A stretch of DNA of 24,520 nucleotides, taken from NCBI GenBank assembly GCA_964444825.1, contig CAYUIS010000073.1, positions 1 to 24,520 on the forward strand. Direction: 5' to 3'. A model generated the notes under the pieces. It saw only the letters and a program-made list of their open reading frames with translations, was not told the DNA's origin and did not search any database. The DNA is from CAYUIS01 sp964444825 (GTDB lineage Bacteria; Chloroflexota; Anaerolineae; B4-G1). Of this stretch, positions 15,370 to 24,520 are shown piece by piece. Each line of letters opens with the position of its first letter. The stretch's first letter is position 1. A program made the position numbers and the translations under genes.

Positions 15370-16908
15370 ATGTCTTTATCAGGAGCGCAAAGTCGCTTGA
15401 ATAACCTCGTCAGTAAGCGCAGTTTCTGGATCCTGGGAGCTATGCTCATTGGCCTCGGGCTCGTTCACTACCTCACACCCCAAATAAGAGTTCTGCCTTT
15501 CGCCTCAACCCCCTTGGGGCGGCACGCAGTAGAGCGTATCATCTTTATCCTGCCCGTGGCTGGCGCGACCTTTGCTTTCGGACAAGTCGGGGGCACAATC
15601 ACCCTAGCCCTTGCCGCTCTTATTATGCTGCCTCGGGCCATCTTTATCTCACCCACTCCCGTGGATGCCCTGATGGAAATCATCGCCGTTAGCCTCGTCG
15701 GGTACCTCGTGATCTGGATGATCGAGACCCAGGAGAAGGAGAAAAGGCTGCGCCAAGAGGCTGTTTTGAGGCTCAAGCAGTTGAATGAGATCGCGGAAGA
15801 GATCACCTCCGAATTGGAATTAGCTCGGATCCTACCTACAGTGCTGAAAATCGCTGAAGAAATGGTAGGTGCTGATGGCGGAGCCATCGCGCTCTTCGAC
15901 CGCGAGACCCAGCTTATGAGTTATCCGTACCTCCACAACCTGCCCCGGGAATTGACGGGGCTAACTGTGTCTGCGGACCGCGGCATAGCAGGAGAGGTGA
16001 TGACCACCAACCGCCCTGCAGTTATCGAGAACTATCGAGATTACCCCCGTGCTGTACCCGAGTTTATGGAAGCTGGACTCGCAAGTGTCATAGCGGTGCC
16101 CATCGTGAGCGGCGATCAGTCTTTTGGAACCCTGGTTCTCTTCAGCCTTGAGGAGATACAAAGCTTCTCAGAAAAGGATATTGCGATCCTCACCGGCATC
16201 GGACGTCAAACCGGCATTGCGATCGAAAACGCACGCCTATATCAGAATATGCGTTTCTACGCTCGACAGATGACCCAGGTTCAGGAAGACGAACGGAGGC
16301 GAATCGCCCGCGAGTTGCACGATGAGACGATCCAGATGTTGATCGTCGTCTCGCGTCGGCTTGAGGTACTGTCCACCCTTCCCGAGGGGTTACCCGAGTC
16401 TGCGGCCCTGCACCTGGAATCGCTGCAGGAATTGATCGGCGACATACTGAAAGGGATACGTCGCTTCATCCAGGACTTGCGCCCACCGACGCTGGACCAT
16501 TTAGGCCTGGTAGCAAGTCTGGAGGGACTGGCCAACGACCTGGCGGAGAAGGACGGAATAGCGACAGAGCTAGAGGTCAACGGTGAACCACGACGCCTTT
16601 TGCCTGAAGAAGAACTGATCCTGTTTCGTATCGCTCAGGAGGCACTGAGTAACGTCAGGCGGCACTCCAAAGCGTCCAGGGCAAAGATACGGGTAGAGTT
16701 CCATCCGGATAGTCTCCGGGTGGTCATCGAAGATAGTGGACAGGGGTTCAATGCCCCAGAGAGAATAGGCGACTTGGTCTCCTCTGGCAAACTAGGCCTT
16801 TTAGGTATGCACGAGCGGGCGCGGCTTCTCGGTGGCACACTCCAGGTCTACTCAGAGGCAGGTGGAGGTGGTACAACCATAATCGCAGACGTGCCGATTC
16901 AACAGTAA
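15370..16908 (+). CDS. Membrane sensor histidine kinase, GAF plus HisKA_3 (NarX/DegS type)
   Basis: A protein of 512 residues. The N-terminal ~125 residues hold about four hydrophobic helices with very short outside loops, so sensing may be within the membrane. A short coiled coil (~125-145, 'EKEKRLRQEAVLRLKQLNEI') leads to a GAF domain (~145-290). The HisKA_3 dimerisation helix 'EDERRRIARELHDE' carries the phosphorylated His317. The HATPase domain follows, with 'IAQEALSNVRRHSKA' as N-box, 'DSGQGF' starting at D455, and 'GKLGLLGMHERA'. This family pairs with LuxR-type regulators, matching the gene directly upstream. The start ATG 15370 has AAAGG upstream. The GAF ligand cannot be told from sequence. 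Confidence 0.92.
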   Translation: MSLSGAQSRLNNLVSKRSFWILGAMLIGLGLVHYLTPQIRVLPFASTPLGRHAVERIIFILPVAGATFAFGQVGGTITLALAALIMLPRAIFISPTPVDALMEIIAVSLVGYLVIWMIETQEKEKRLRQEAVLRLKQLNEIAEEITSELELARILPTVLKIAEEMVGADGGAIALFDRETQLMSYPYLHNLPRELTGLTVSADRGIAGEVMTTNRPAVIENYRDYPRAVPEFMEAGLASVIAVPIVSGDQSFGTLVLFSLEEIQSFSEKDIAILTGIGRQTGIAIENARLYQNMRFYARQMTQVQEDERRRIARELHDETIQMLIVVSRRLEVLSTLPEGLPESAALHLESLQELIGDILKGIRRFIQDLRPPTLDHLGLVASLEGLANDLAEKDGIATELEVNGEPRRLLPEEELILFRIAQEALSNVRRHSKASRAKIRVEFHPDSLRVVIEDSGQGFNAPERIGDLVSSGKLGLLGMHERARLLGGTLQVYSEAGGGGTTIIADVPIQQ

Positions 16909-16951
16909 CCCAGGGAACCTCCCTCGTCCACTCAGGAATGCCGGGAGACGC

Positions 16952-17134
16952 CTACGCCTGTTTGTGTAGTGGCTGGGTTTCTGGCGTGACCTGATCGAGG
17001 AGCTGTGACTCCCGTACCCTATCTCGAACGATCTGGTACAGTCCTGCTATCAGGGCCGCACCCAGCGTACCGATCACAAAGACCTCCATAGCGACAAACA
17101 ACACGAACTTGGCCGACGCGAATACGCTCTCCAT
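16952..17134 (-). CDS. Small single-TM protein, paralogue of the next gene upstream
   Basis: A protein of 60 residues. The ATG at 17134 has GGAGG six bases upstream, a strong site that supports a real gene. One TM helix spans about residues 8-32 with a glutamate inside it ('FVAMEVFVIG'), followed by the conserved-looking 'GAALIAGLYQIVRDRVRES' and a short polar cytoplasmic tail. It is clearly related to the protein encoded at 17248-17421 (about 20 identities in the first 36 aligned positions). Family and function are not recognised. It is the last gene of the minus-strand set and converges on the GAF kinase gene. A membrane adaptor or accessory subunit is possible but unproven. Confidence 0.75.
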   Translation of the reverse strand: MESVFASAKFVLFVAMEVFVIGTLGAALIAGLYQIVRDRVRESQLLDQVTPETQPLHKQA

Positions 17135-17247
17135 TGCTCACCTCCCTATGTTTGGTCACCCTTCAGGAAACCATCAGACCCGATCGGCTTTTCCATATTC
17201 TCCAGGTCTTTTAAGCGAAGCACCTATCGCTTTGGACCCATCACACA

Positions 17248-17421
17248 CTAGTTCGCCCGAGATGGCAGATGGGATCGGCCAGCAGGAACCGCTTCTTCAT
17301 GCTGCATGCTTCTTTTCACAATCTCATACAACCCAGCGATCACGGCTGCTCCCAATACACCGACCACCAAGAGCTCAATCACCACAAACAACGCAAACTT
17401 GATCGTCAACATCGCTTCCAT
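17248..17421 (-). CDS. Small single-TM protein, first of a tandem paralogous pair
   Basis: A protein of 57 residues: ATG 17421, stop TAG 17248-17250. AGGAGG sits six bases before this ATG; the adjacent ATG at 17424 would leave only three. The sequence begins MEAMLTIKFALFVVIE and continues 'LLVVGVLGAAVIAGLYEIV', then a basic/polar tail 'KRSMQHEEAVPAGRS'. One TM helix carries an internal glutamate at the same position as in the neighbour at 16952-17134, and the shared signature is GAA(L/V)IAGLY(Q/E)IV. The two genes are separated by 113 nt and each has a strong ribosome site. A good promoter lies about 60 bases upstream. No homologue of known function is recognised. Confidence 0.78.
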   Translation of the reverse strand: MEAMLTIKFALFVVIELLVVGVLGAAVIAGLYEIVKRSMQHEEAVPAGRSHLPSRAN

Positions 17422-17424
17422 CAT

Positions 17425-17793
17425 ACACCTCCTGTCTCCATAGGTTTGTTAATCAGAACCTCGCCGATTGTTCGCTTGCAACCACACTATACCAGACTTG
17501 CCAGCGCCTGTCATCGAGCAATATGCCAATCTTGCCATCATAGAAAGAGCGTATTCTGCATCCCATATTATCCAACAGGGACGCAGTGACCGTTTCCCAA
17601 AGCCCCTAGATTGCCGTTTTCCCACTAGGCATGTTCACCTAGCCATAGGGACCTGTTGAGATCAGGATGGAGTCTTTTGAGGAAAGGGCGAACTCGCTCT
17701 AGGAGGTTAGATCAGAGATAAAAACCGAGGGACGCACAGGTGATATGAGTAGCGAACAAAATATGTGGGAATAGTATATCCAGCGGTACCCGT
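17425..17793. other. Intergenic region between the receiver-kinase gene and the small-protein pair
   Basis: This ~370-bp stretch has no credible gene. It contains the promoter for the small TM protein pair (17486-17521). The rest, following the end of the REC-kinase gene on the minus strand, shows a few short inverted repeats (for example CTAGG/CCTAG near 17627-17642) but no convincing terminator. Confidence 0.5.
17486..17521 (-). promoter_or_regulatory. Candidate promoter of the small TM protein pair with upstream TTGCTCG block
   Basis: On the minus strand, TTGCTCG (17521-17515) adjoins ATGACA as -35 (17514-17509; 5/6 to consensus), then a 17-nt spacer and TATAGT (17491-17486) with an extended TGG. 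The start near 17479 gives a ~58-nt leader. Layout and sequence match the pst promoter at 14385-14420. Confidence 0.6.
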
Positions 17794-18926
17794 CTACAGA
17801 GGTAATCGAAAGGTGAAACGGCTGCCTTTTCCCAGCTCCGACTCTACCTCGATTGTCCCTCCATGCCCTTCCACGATTCGCTTGACCAGTGGCAGGCCCA
17901 GACCCGTCCCATGGGGTTCTAGTTCCTTAGCCTGGGGGGTGCGATAGAATTCTTCAAAGATCTTGGGACGATCCTCGGGGGCGATGCCAATCCCGGTGTC
18001 CTCCACGGTGCCGACCGCCCATCCGTCCTGCTCTCTCAAGATGACTCTGACTTGTCCCCCTGAAAACGTGTACTTGATCCCGTTGGAGATCAGGTTGGTC
18101 CATAACTGAGTCATCTGATCAGGATTGGCTCTTACCAGCGGACGGTGACTGACCTCCAAGGTGCAGTCAACTCCCTTCTCATCGGCCTGGACCTTGAACA
18201 GCGGGAAAACCTTCTCAAGGACCTCCGCCAGTGAGAGGCGTTCCCGTTTTGTGATCTCCTCCTCCCCTCTGGCAGCCGCTAGTTTGAGCAGGTCGTTCAC
18301 CATGTCCAATAGATCCTGGGCCCGCTCGACGGCTCGCTGAAGCATCTCCTTCTGGCGCTCAGGGGGGATGTAACCCTTCAGCAGGGCCAGCAGAAAGCTC
18401 TGCAGGCCGGTCAGGGGAGCCCGTAGTTCATGGGTCACGGTAAGCATGAACGTTGTCTTGAACCGATCCAGTCTTTCCAGTTCTTCCTTGGCATGCGCCA
18501 ATTCGGCTGCCTCCTGCTCCAAGGCCTGAACGCGTTTGGCCTCTAGGGAGAGCTTTCGGCGCTCCAGTCCCTGACGAACAGCCAATAGCAGCAGGTCCGA
18601 CGAGAAGGGTTTTGACAGGAAGTCGTAGGCTCCGGCCTTGATAGCCTGTACCGCCAACTCCACAGTAGCGTAGCCGGTGATGATAACACACACGATGTCG
18701 GGGTCTTGCTCGTGGATGGGACCGAGGAGTTCAACGCCCCGCACGTCGGGCATCACCACGTCCAGCAGCACTAGGTCAAATGCACGCTCCGTTAGCTGGC
18801 GCAAACCCTCCTGGCCCGTGGTCGCCGTTTCGACAGTGTACCCCTCCGGCTCCAGAACCCGGCGACACCCCTCACGGATGCCCAACTCGTCGTCTATGAC
18901 CAGAATGCGTCCTCGGGTCTCCATCA

Positions 18927-18927
<1 letters not shown>
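17794..18927 (-). CDS. Receiver-histidine kinase hybrid (REC-HisKA-HATPase), soluble
   Basis: About 377 residues from ATG 18927, which overlaps the upstream kinase's stop as TGATG; a TTG at 18930 would add one residue. The receiver domain comes first; in numbering from the TTG start, D14/D15, phosphoacceptor D57 ('LVLLDVVMP'), T85 and K107 are all present. A coiled coil (~123-158) leads to HisKA 'TVTHELRAPL' with His167, then HATPase boxes 'NLISNGIKYTF', 'DTGIGI' and 'GTGLGL'. There are no TM segments and no DNA-binding domain. REC-first kinases of this form typically receive phosphate from, or are controlled by, another kinase. The overlapping Cache kinase is the likely partner. Confidence 0.92.
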
Positions 18928-20897
<1,970 letters not shown>

Positions 20898-20919
20898 TGG
20901 ACTCTCCAGAATCGATCAA

Positions 20920-20985
20920 GAACAGGGCAGTCAGGACTCACTTCAATTTAACTCAAAACTGGAAACTTTGCAACTCGGGACCGTG
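20920..20985 (-). promoter_or_regulatory. Weak candidate promoter for the two-kinase operon
   Basis: After the terminator-like hairpin, the minus strand reads TTGCAA, a 17-nt spacer, then TAAATT, each 4/6 to consensus, in the AT-rich stretch before the Cache kinase gene. It is reported because the hairpin implies the kinase operon needs its own start; the elements themselves are weak. Confidence 0.25.
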
Positions 20986-20986
20986 T

Positions 20987-21032
20987 CAAAACGACGCCCT
21001 TGCGAAGACCTTGATTGATCTTCACAAGGGCG
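20987..21032 (-). terminator. Rho-independent terminator-like hairpin after the FNT-receiver gene
   Basis: Arms at 21032-21017 and 21010-20995 (16 nt each, 6-nt loop) pair completely in minus-strand RNA, with two G-U pairs; the same positions would be C-A mismatches in plus-strand RNA. TCGTTTT follows the stem. It starts 40 nt after the stop at 21072, so it should end or attenuate the fdhA-FNT transcript before the kinase genes. Confidence 0.65.
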
Positions 21033-21071
21033 AGCGAGTGTGTCTTTGCAGGACCCGAATCCACGGAGACC

Positions 21072-22325
21072 TCAGGCCAGGAAGCGGCGGATTCTCCTCG
21101 TGAGATCGTCTGGGTCTATGGGCTTGTTGATCCAGGCGTCAATCGGTATGTGCAGATCGTCTGGAAGCAGCCCCGCGTGCTCGCTGCTGTCGATACTGGA
21201 GATCATGATGACGGGAACATCCTTGAGTTTGGCGTCGCCTGCCATCTGGCGGGCTACACTGACGCCCTCCAATGGCGTAGCCATCATCACGTCCAGCAAT
21301 ACCAGGTCGGGTCGTTTGGCCTTCATCGCCTGAAAAGCCTGGTGTCCATTGACCGCGGAAGAAACCTGGTAGCCCTCTTGGGTGAGAATCGTGGCCGCCA
21401 GGTCCACAAAATCGGGGTCATCGTCCACGATCAGAATCTCCGGCTTGACGCCTGGCTTCACCTTCACCACCTTTTGAGGACGCAGATAGACAAACCAGTA
21501 GACCAGGCCCATGAACCCAGCCCCGCCGATGATATTGCCGATTGTCACCGGGAGCAGATTTTTGATGAAGAAGGCGCCCCACGTGAGGTTACCAAAGTCG
21601 GCTGCTGTCTTGCCGATGGCCTGCCAAAAGTCGTTGCCTGCGAACCCCTTGATGAAGAGGCCTATGGGGATGAAGTACATGTTGGCGACGCTGTGCTCAA
21701 ATCCGGCCGCCACAAACGCCGTGATAGGGAAGAGGATTGCCAAGATTTTGTCGGTGGTGGAGCGGGCCGAGAGGCACAGCCATACAGCCAGACACACCAA
21801 GGCATTGCACATGATGCCTAGGGCGATGGCCTGGACAAAGCCTAGACCGCACTTACTGTTCGCGATCGCCAGGGCATTGGCGCCGATACCGCCTCCTGCA
21901 GACATGTACTGCTTGGTCAAGAACATCAAGAAAGCGGTCAGGATCGAGCCCACAAGATTGCCCACGTACACAATCACCCAGTTGCGCAAAAGCTGGCTAC
22001 TGGTGATCTTGCCACCGGCAAATGCCATAACGATCAGATTGTTGCCAGTGAACAACTCGGCACCGGCGACGACGACGGCAACAAGGCCGAGGCAGAAAAC
22101 AAAACCGCCCACAAGCTTGATCATCCCGTAGCCGACACCGCTAGCGGCTAGCCCGGTCGTTGCAACCGTACAGAAGATAGCCCCGCACGCTATGAAGGCT
22201 CCTGCTAACATCGCCAGAACAAACATTGTCCAGGTGCCCAGCGCTGCCTTCTTGACGCCTACTGCTTCCGCGTTGCTGGCCATCTTAGCCGGCGGAAAGG
22301 CGTCTATCTGAACCTCGTTAGCCAT
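21072..22325 (-). CDS. Formate/nitrite channel (FNT family) fused to a C-terminal response-regulator receiver domain
   Basis: A single uninterrupted frame of 417 residues, ATG 22325 with GGAG seven bases upstream. Residues ~1-285 are a full FNT channel: the 'GAELFTGNNLIV' loop with T93, K158 in 'NSKCGLG', 'GIMCNALVCLAVWL', and 'GFEHSVANMYFIP' with central H211, matching the threonine, lysine and histidine used for substrate passage in FocA. After a basic linker (~281-295, 'LRPQKVVKVKPGVK') comes a complete receiver domain: D301/D302 acidic pair, phosphoacceptor D345 in 'LLDVMM', S376 and K401. FNT C-termini face the cytoplasm, so the pentamer would carry five receivers beneath the pores. It lies between fdhA and two kinase genes, which suggests a formate channel whose gating or partner binding is set by phosphorylation. 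Substrate and gating are inferred. Confidence 0.92.
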   Translation of the reverse strand: MANEVQIDAFPPAKMASNAEAVGVKKAALGTWTMFVLAMLAGAFIACGAIFCTVATTGLAASGVGYGMIKLVGGFVFCLGLVAVVVAGAELFTGNNLIVMAFAGGKITSSQLLRNWVIVYVGNLVGSILTAFLMFLTKQYMSAGGGIGANALAIANSKCGLGFVQAIALGIMCNALVCLAVWLCLSARSTTDKILAILFPITAFVAAGFEHSVANMYFIPIGLFIKGFAGNDFWQAIGKTAADFGNLTWGAFFIKNLLPVTIGNIIGGAGFMGLVYWFVYLRPQKVVKVKPGVKPEILIVDDDPDFVDLAATILTQEGYQVSSAVNGHQAFQAMKAKRPDLVLLDVMMATPLEGVSVARQMAGDAKLKDVPVIMISSIDSSEHAGLLPDDLHIPIDAWINKPIDPDDLTRRIRRFLA

Positions 22326-22362
22326 TTTTCATCTCCTTTTTCTAGATATAGTTTTCCACAAG

Positions 22363-22377
22363 CAGCACTATGTGCTG
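22363..22377. promoter_or_regulatory. 15-bp palindrome between fdhA and the FNT-receiver gene
   Basis: A perfect inverted repeat CAGCAC-TAT-GTGCTG lies 38 bases upstream of the FNT-receiver start, in the 97-nt gap after fdhA. Size and position suit a dimeric repressor or activator operator. No convincing -35/-10 pair was identified beside it, so an internal promoter is possible but unproven. Confidence 0.3.
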
Positions 22378-22422
22378 ACTGCTACCACAAAAGCGGAAAG
22401 TCTGATCCCCGCAAAGCGTTGG

Positions 22423-24495
22423 TCACACTTGCCTGGCTGGCTCTCCATCAATCTGCGGCTCCACCCGCACAGCGCAGACCTTGTATTCAGGAATCTTGGC
22501 GATAGGATCCAATGCTGCATGGGTCAGCGCGTTGGCGGCCGCCTCAGCAAAGTGGAAGGGTATAAAGACCACACCGGGGCGGATGCGCGGGGTCACCCGC
22601 ACCGCCAGCTCAATCTCCCCTCGACGGCTGGCGACCCGCACCCGCTTTGCTCCATCTAGCCCAATGCGGGTAGCGTCGTCAGGGTGGAGCTCCACGTAGG
22701 CCTCTGGCACCTCCTGCTCCAGCTTCTCCGAGCGCCGCGTCATGGTGCCAGTATGCCAGTGGAACATCAGACGTCCAGTGGTCAGGATAAACGGATATTC
22801 CTCGTCGGGCAATTCCGCCGCCTCCTGGAATTGAATGGGGTGGAACTTGCCCAGGCCTCGGCTGAATTTGCCTTTGTGAAGAAACGGCGTGCCTGGGTGA
22901 TCGGTGCCCGTTACTGGCCACTGGAGAAAGCCCTCCTCCTCCAACCGCTCGTAGGAAACACCGCCATAGATAGGGGTCACCTGGGCAATCTCCTCCATCA
23001 CCGCGGCCGGTGATTCGAAGTCGAATCCCGAAGCTCCCATCTGCTGCGCCAGTTGGCAAATGATCTGCCAATCGGGCCTGGCTTCCCCGACTGGATCGAC
23101 CGCCTTGCGCATTAGCTGGACGCGGCGGTCGGTGCCGGTGAACGTGCCGTTCCTCTCAGCAAACGACGTCCCCGGCAGCACCACGTGGGCCAGCTCCGCC
23201 GTCTCGGTCAGAAAGATATCCTGTACCACCAAGAACTCTCCCTGTTCCAGGCAGTGGCGGGCGTGGTTCACGTCAGGGTCGGCCACCATGGGATTCTCTC
23301 CCATCACGTACATCGCCCGCACCCGACCGTCACCGGCTGCGTCAATCATCTCCGTGACCGTCAATCCTACGTTGAGATCCGAGGTGCTGCCCCAAGCGTT
23401 CCTAAACTTGTCCTGCATTTTGGGATCGGTGACCGCCTGGTAGCCTGGGTAGACGTTGGCCAGCGCACCTAGGTCACACGCCCCCTGGACGTTGTTCTGC
23501 CCACGCAGAGGGTTTACGCCGCCACCGGCCACCCCCACGTTCCCGCACAGCATAGCCAGGTTAGCGCAACTCTTGACGTTATCGGTGCCGGTGGTGTGCT
23601 GGGTGATGCCCATGGCATAGATGACTGCCGAAGGTTTGTTGGTGGCGTACATCCACGCTGCCTGCCGCAAGCCGTCTGCCGGAATGCCGCTGATCTCCTC
23701 CACCCGCTCCGGCACGTACTTCTCTACCACCGCCCACATCTCCTCAAACCCCTCAGTGCGCGTGGCGATGTATTCCTTGTCCTCTAGCCCCTCGCTGATG
23801 ATCACGTTCATCAGTCCGTTTAGCACTGCCACATCAGTACCCGGACGGAAGGGCAGGTGCAGGTCGGCCAGACGGGCCATTTGAGTCTTCCGGGGATCGA
23901 TCACTACCAGCTTGGCCCCACGTTTCTCCCTGGCCGTCATTATGCGACTGGCAATGAGCGGATGCCCCTCTGAGGTGTTCGATCCGACGATTAGGAAGCA
24001 ATTGGTATCCCGTTCGAACTCAGGAATCGAGTTCGTCATCGCCCCACTCCCGAACGCGGCGACCAGACCGGCCACCGTGGGGGCGTGTCAGAGACGAGCA
24101 CAGTGGTCCACGTTGTTCGTCTTGATCACCGCCCGGGCAAGCTTCTGCAGTAGATAGTTCTCCTCGTTGGTGCACTTGGCCGAGGACAAGAACGCAATGC
24201 TATTTGGCCCTGACTCATCGCGGATGCTCCCCAGCCTTTCCGCCACCAGCGCCAGCGCCTCGTCCCACGTTACCTCCTCGAAATCGTCACCCCGGCGAAT
24301 GAGGGGAGTTCTCAGCCGGTCAGGATGGTTAACGAATGCCGCCGCATTCCAACCCTTGATGCATAGCCGGCCTTGACTGATCGGATGCTCCTTGGCGGGA
24401 AACACACCCACAATTTCGCCATCCAGCACCTCAAGGTAGAGCCCGCATCCGCATCCACAATAGACGCAGGTGGTGAGCACGTTTTTGTATTCCAT
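22423..24495 (-). CDS. fdhA: Selenocysteine-containing molybdopterin formate dehydrogenase alpha subunit
   Basis: Read through one in-frame UGA (24090-24088) the protein has 690 residues. N-terminal cluster ligands are C10-x2-C13-x3-C17 and C45, with K47 in 'CIKGW' as the expected electron-relay lysine. The UGA is codon 136 in 'DHCARL-Sec-HAPTVAGL', exactly where formate dehydrogenases carry Sec or Cys before the conserved histidine. The molybdopterin domain follows ('FGSGAMTNSI', 'GGGVNPLRGQNNVQGACDLG', 'YVMGENPMVADPD'), then the dinucleotide-binding domain (~575-685, 'PFILTTGRLMFHWHTGTMTR'). It oxidises formate to CO2 (or the reverse) at Mo/W-bis-MGD. ATG 24495 has GGAGG five bases upstream. 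No signal peptide, so it is cytoplasmic. Electron-transfer subunits are not in the window and may lie upstream. Automatic annotation would split it into 135- and 550-residue pieces. Confidence 0.93.
24058..24090 (-). promoter_or_regulatory. UGA selenocysteine codon with bacterial SECIS hairpin in fdhA
   Basis: After UGA (24090-24088) come 11 nt, then GGUGGCC (24076-24070), loop GGUCU (24069-24065) and GGUCGCC (24064-24058). All seven positions pair (five Watson-Crick, two G-U). As I recall the E. coli fdhF element, it has the same 11-nt distance and a GGUCU apical motif. This should recruit SelB-tRNA(Sec) and implies selA/selB/selC elsewhere in the genome. Confidence 0.88.
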
Positions 24496-24520
24496 CGATT
24501 CCTCCCTAATCTAGCCTGGC

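Noticed and set aside
9212..17640. Shared 12-mer TGCCTAGTGGGA near 9213 (plus strand) and near 17622-17633 (minus strand), considered as a repeat or attachment site.
   Set aside because: Only this short stretch matches, the contexts differ, and no integrase or element boundary accompanies it; chance similarity is adequate.
21015..21821. Long plus-strand open frame (268 codons) opposite the FNT-receiver gene.
   Set aside because: It is antisense to a gene with clear family motifs over its full length, has no recognisable domain, and its composition is what an antisense shadow gives.
24088..24090. Stop codon splitting formate dehydrogenase into two frames (135 and 550 residues), suggesting a pseudogene or frameshift.
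   Set aside because: Both halves stay in the same frame, the UGA sits at the catalytic Sec/Cys position, and a well-formed SECIS hairpin follows at the canonical distance.

Overview
The window looks like chromosomal DNA from a member of the Chloroflexota, probably Anaerolineae-like and likely uncultured. The reasons are a cluster of large GT-C type membrane proteins with repeated C-terminal beta modules, a DUF2079 protein, a secreted protein with a 'VYLPLIL' segment, GAF/NarL-type two-component genes, and a moderately GC-rich composition. This placement rests on gene style only and is tentative. No tRNA, rRNA, CRISPR array or intact insertion sequence was seen.

Region 1 (1-9209) is a surface-glycan or glycolipid type cluster. 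It holds the tail of one GT-C type protein (1-673), a truncated N-terminal remnant of another (769-912), a DUF2079 membrane protein on the minus strand (1115-3037), two multi-pass GT39-like proteins (3333-5720 and 6930-9209) and a secreted two-domain protein between them (5779-6882). The tail, the DUF2079 protein and the two GT39-like proteins share one C-terminal beta-sandwich-like module, present about six times in all.

Region 2 (9275-14260, minus strand) is a tight pst-like oxyanion ABC operon, pstS-pstC-pstA-pstB. A single-domain chromate-transporter (ChrA-type) gene and a double-domain universal stress protein follow it. A good extended -10 promoter lies upstream of pstS.

Region 3 (14665-16908, plus strand) is a NarL-type response regulator and its GAF/HisKA_3 histidine kinase.

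Region 4 (16952-24495, minus strand) is the most unusual part. In transcription order it holds: a selenocysteine-containing formate dehydrogenase alpha subunit, whose in-frame UGA is followed by a convincing bacterial SECIS hairpin; a formate/nitrite channel (FNT family) fused to a complete C-terminal response-regulator receiver domain; a terminator-like hairpin; a membrane Cache-HAMP histidine kinase; a receiver-histidine kinase hybrid; and two paralogous ~57-60-residue single-TM proteins. None of these proteins has a visible DNA-binding output domain. The FNT-receiver fusion may therefore itself be the output of the kinases, which would be a phosphorylation-gated formate channel feeding or relieving a selenoprotein formate dehydrogenase. 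This is an inference. The promoter of the small-protein pair shares a strikingly similar -35/-10 layout and an extra upstream block with the pst promoter, and partly with the NarL-type operon promoter.
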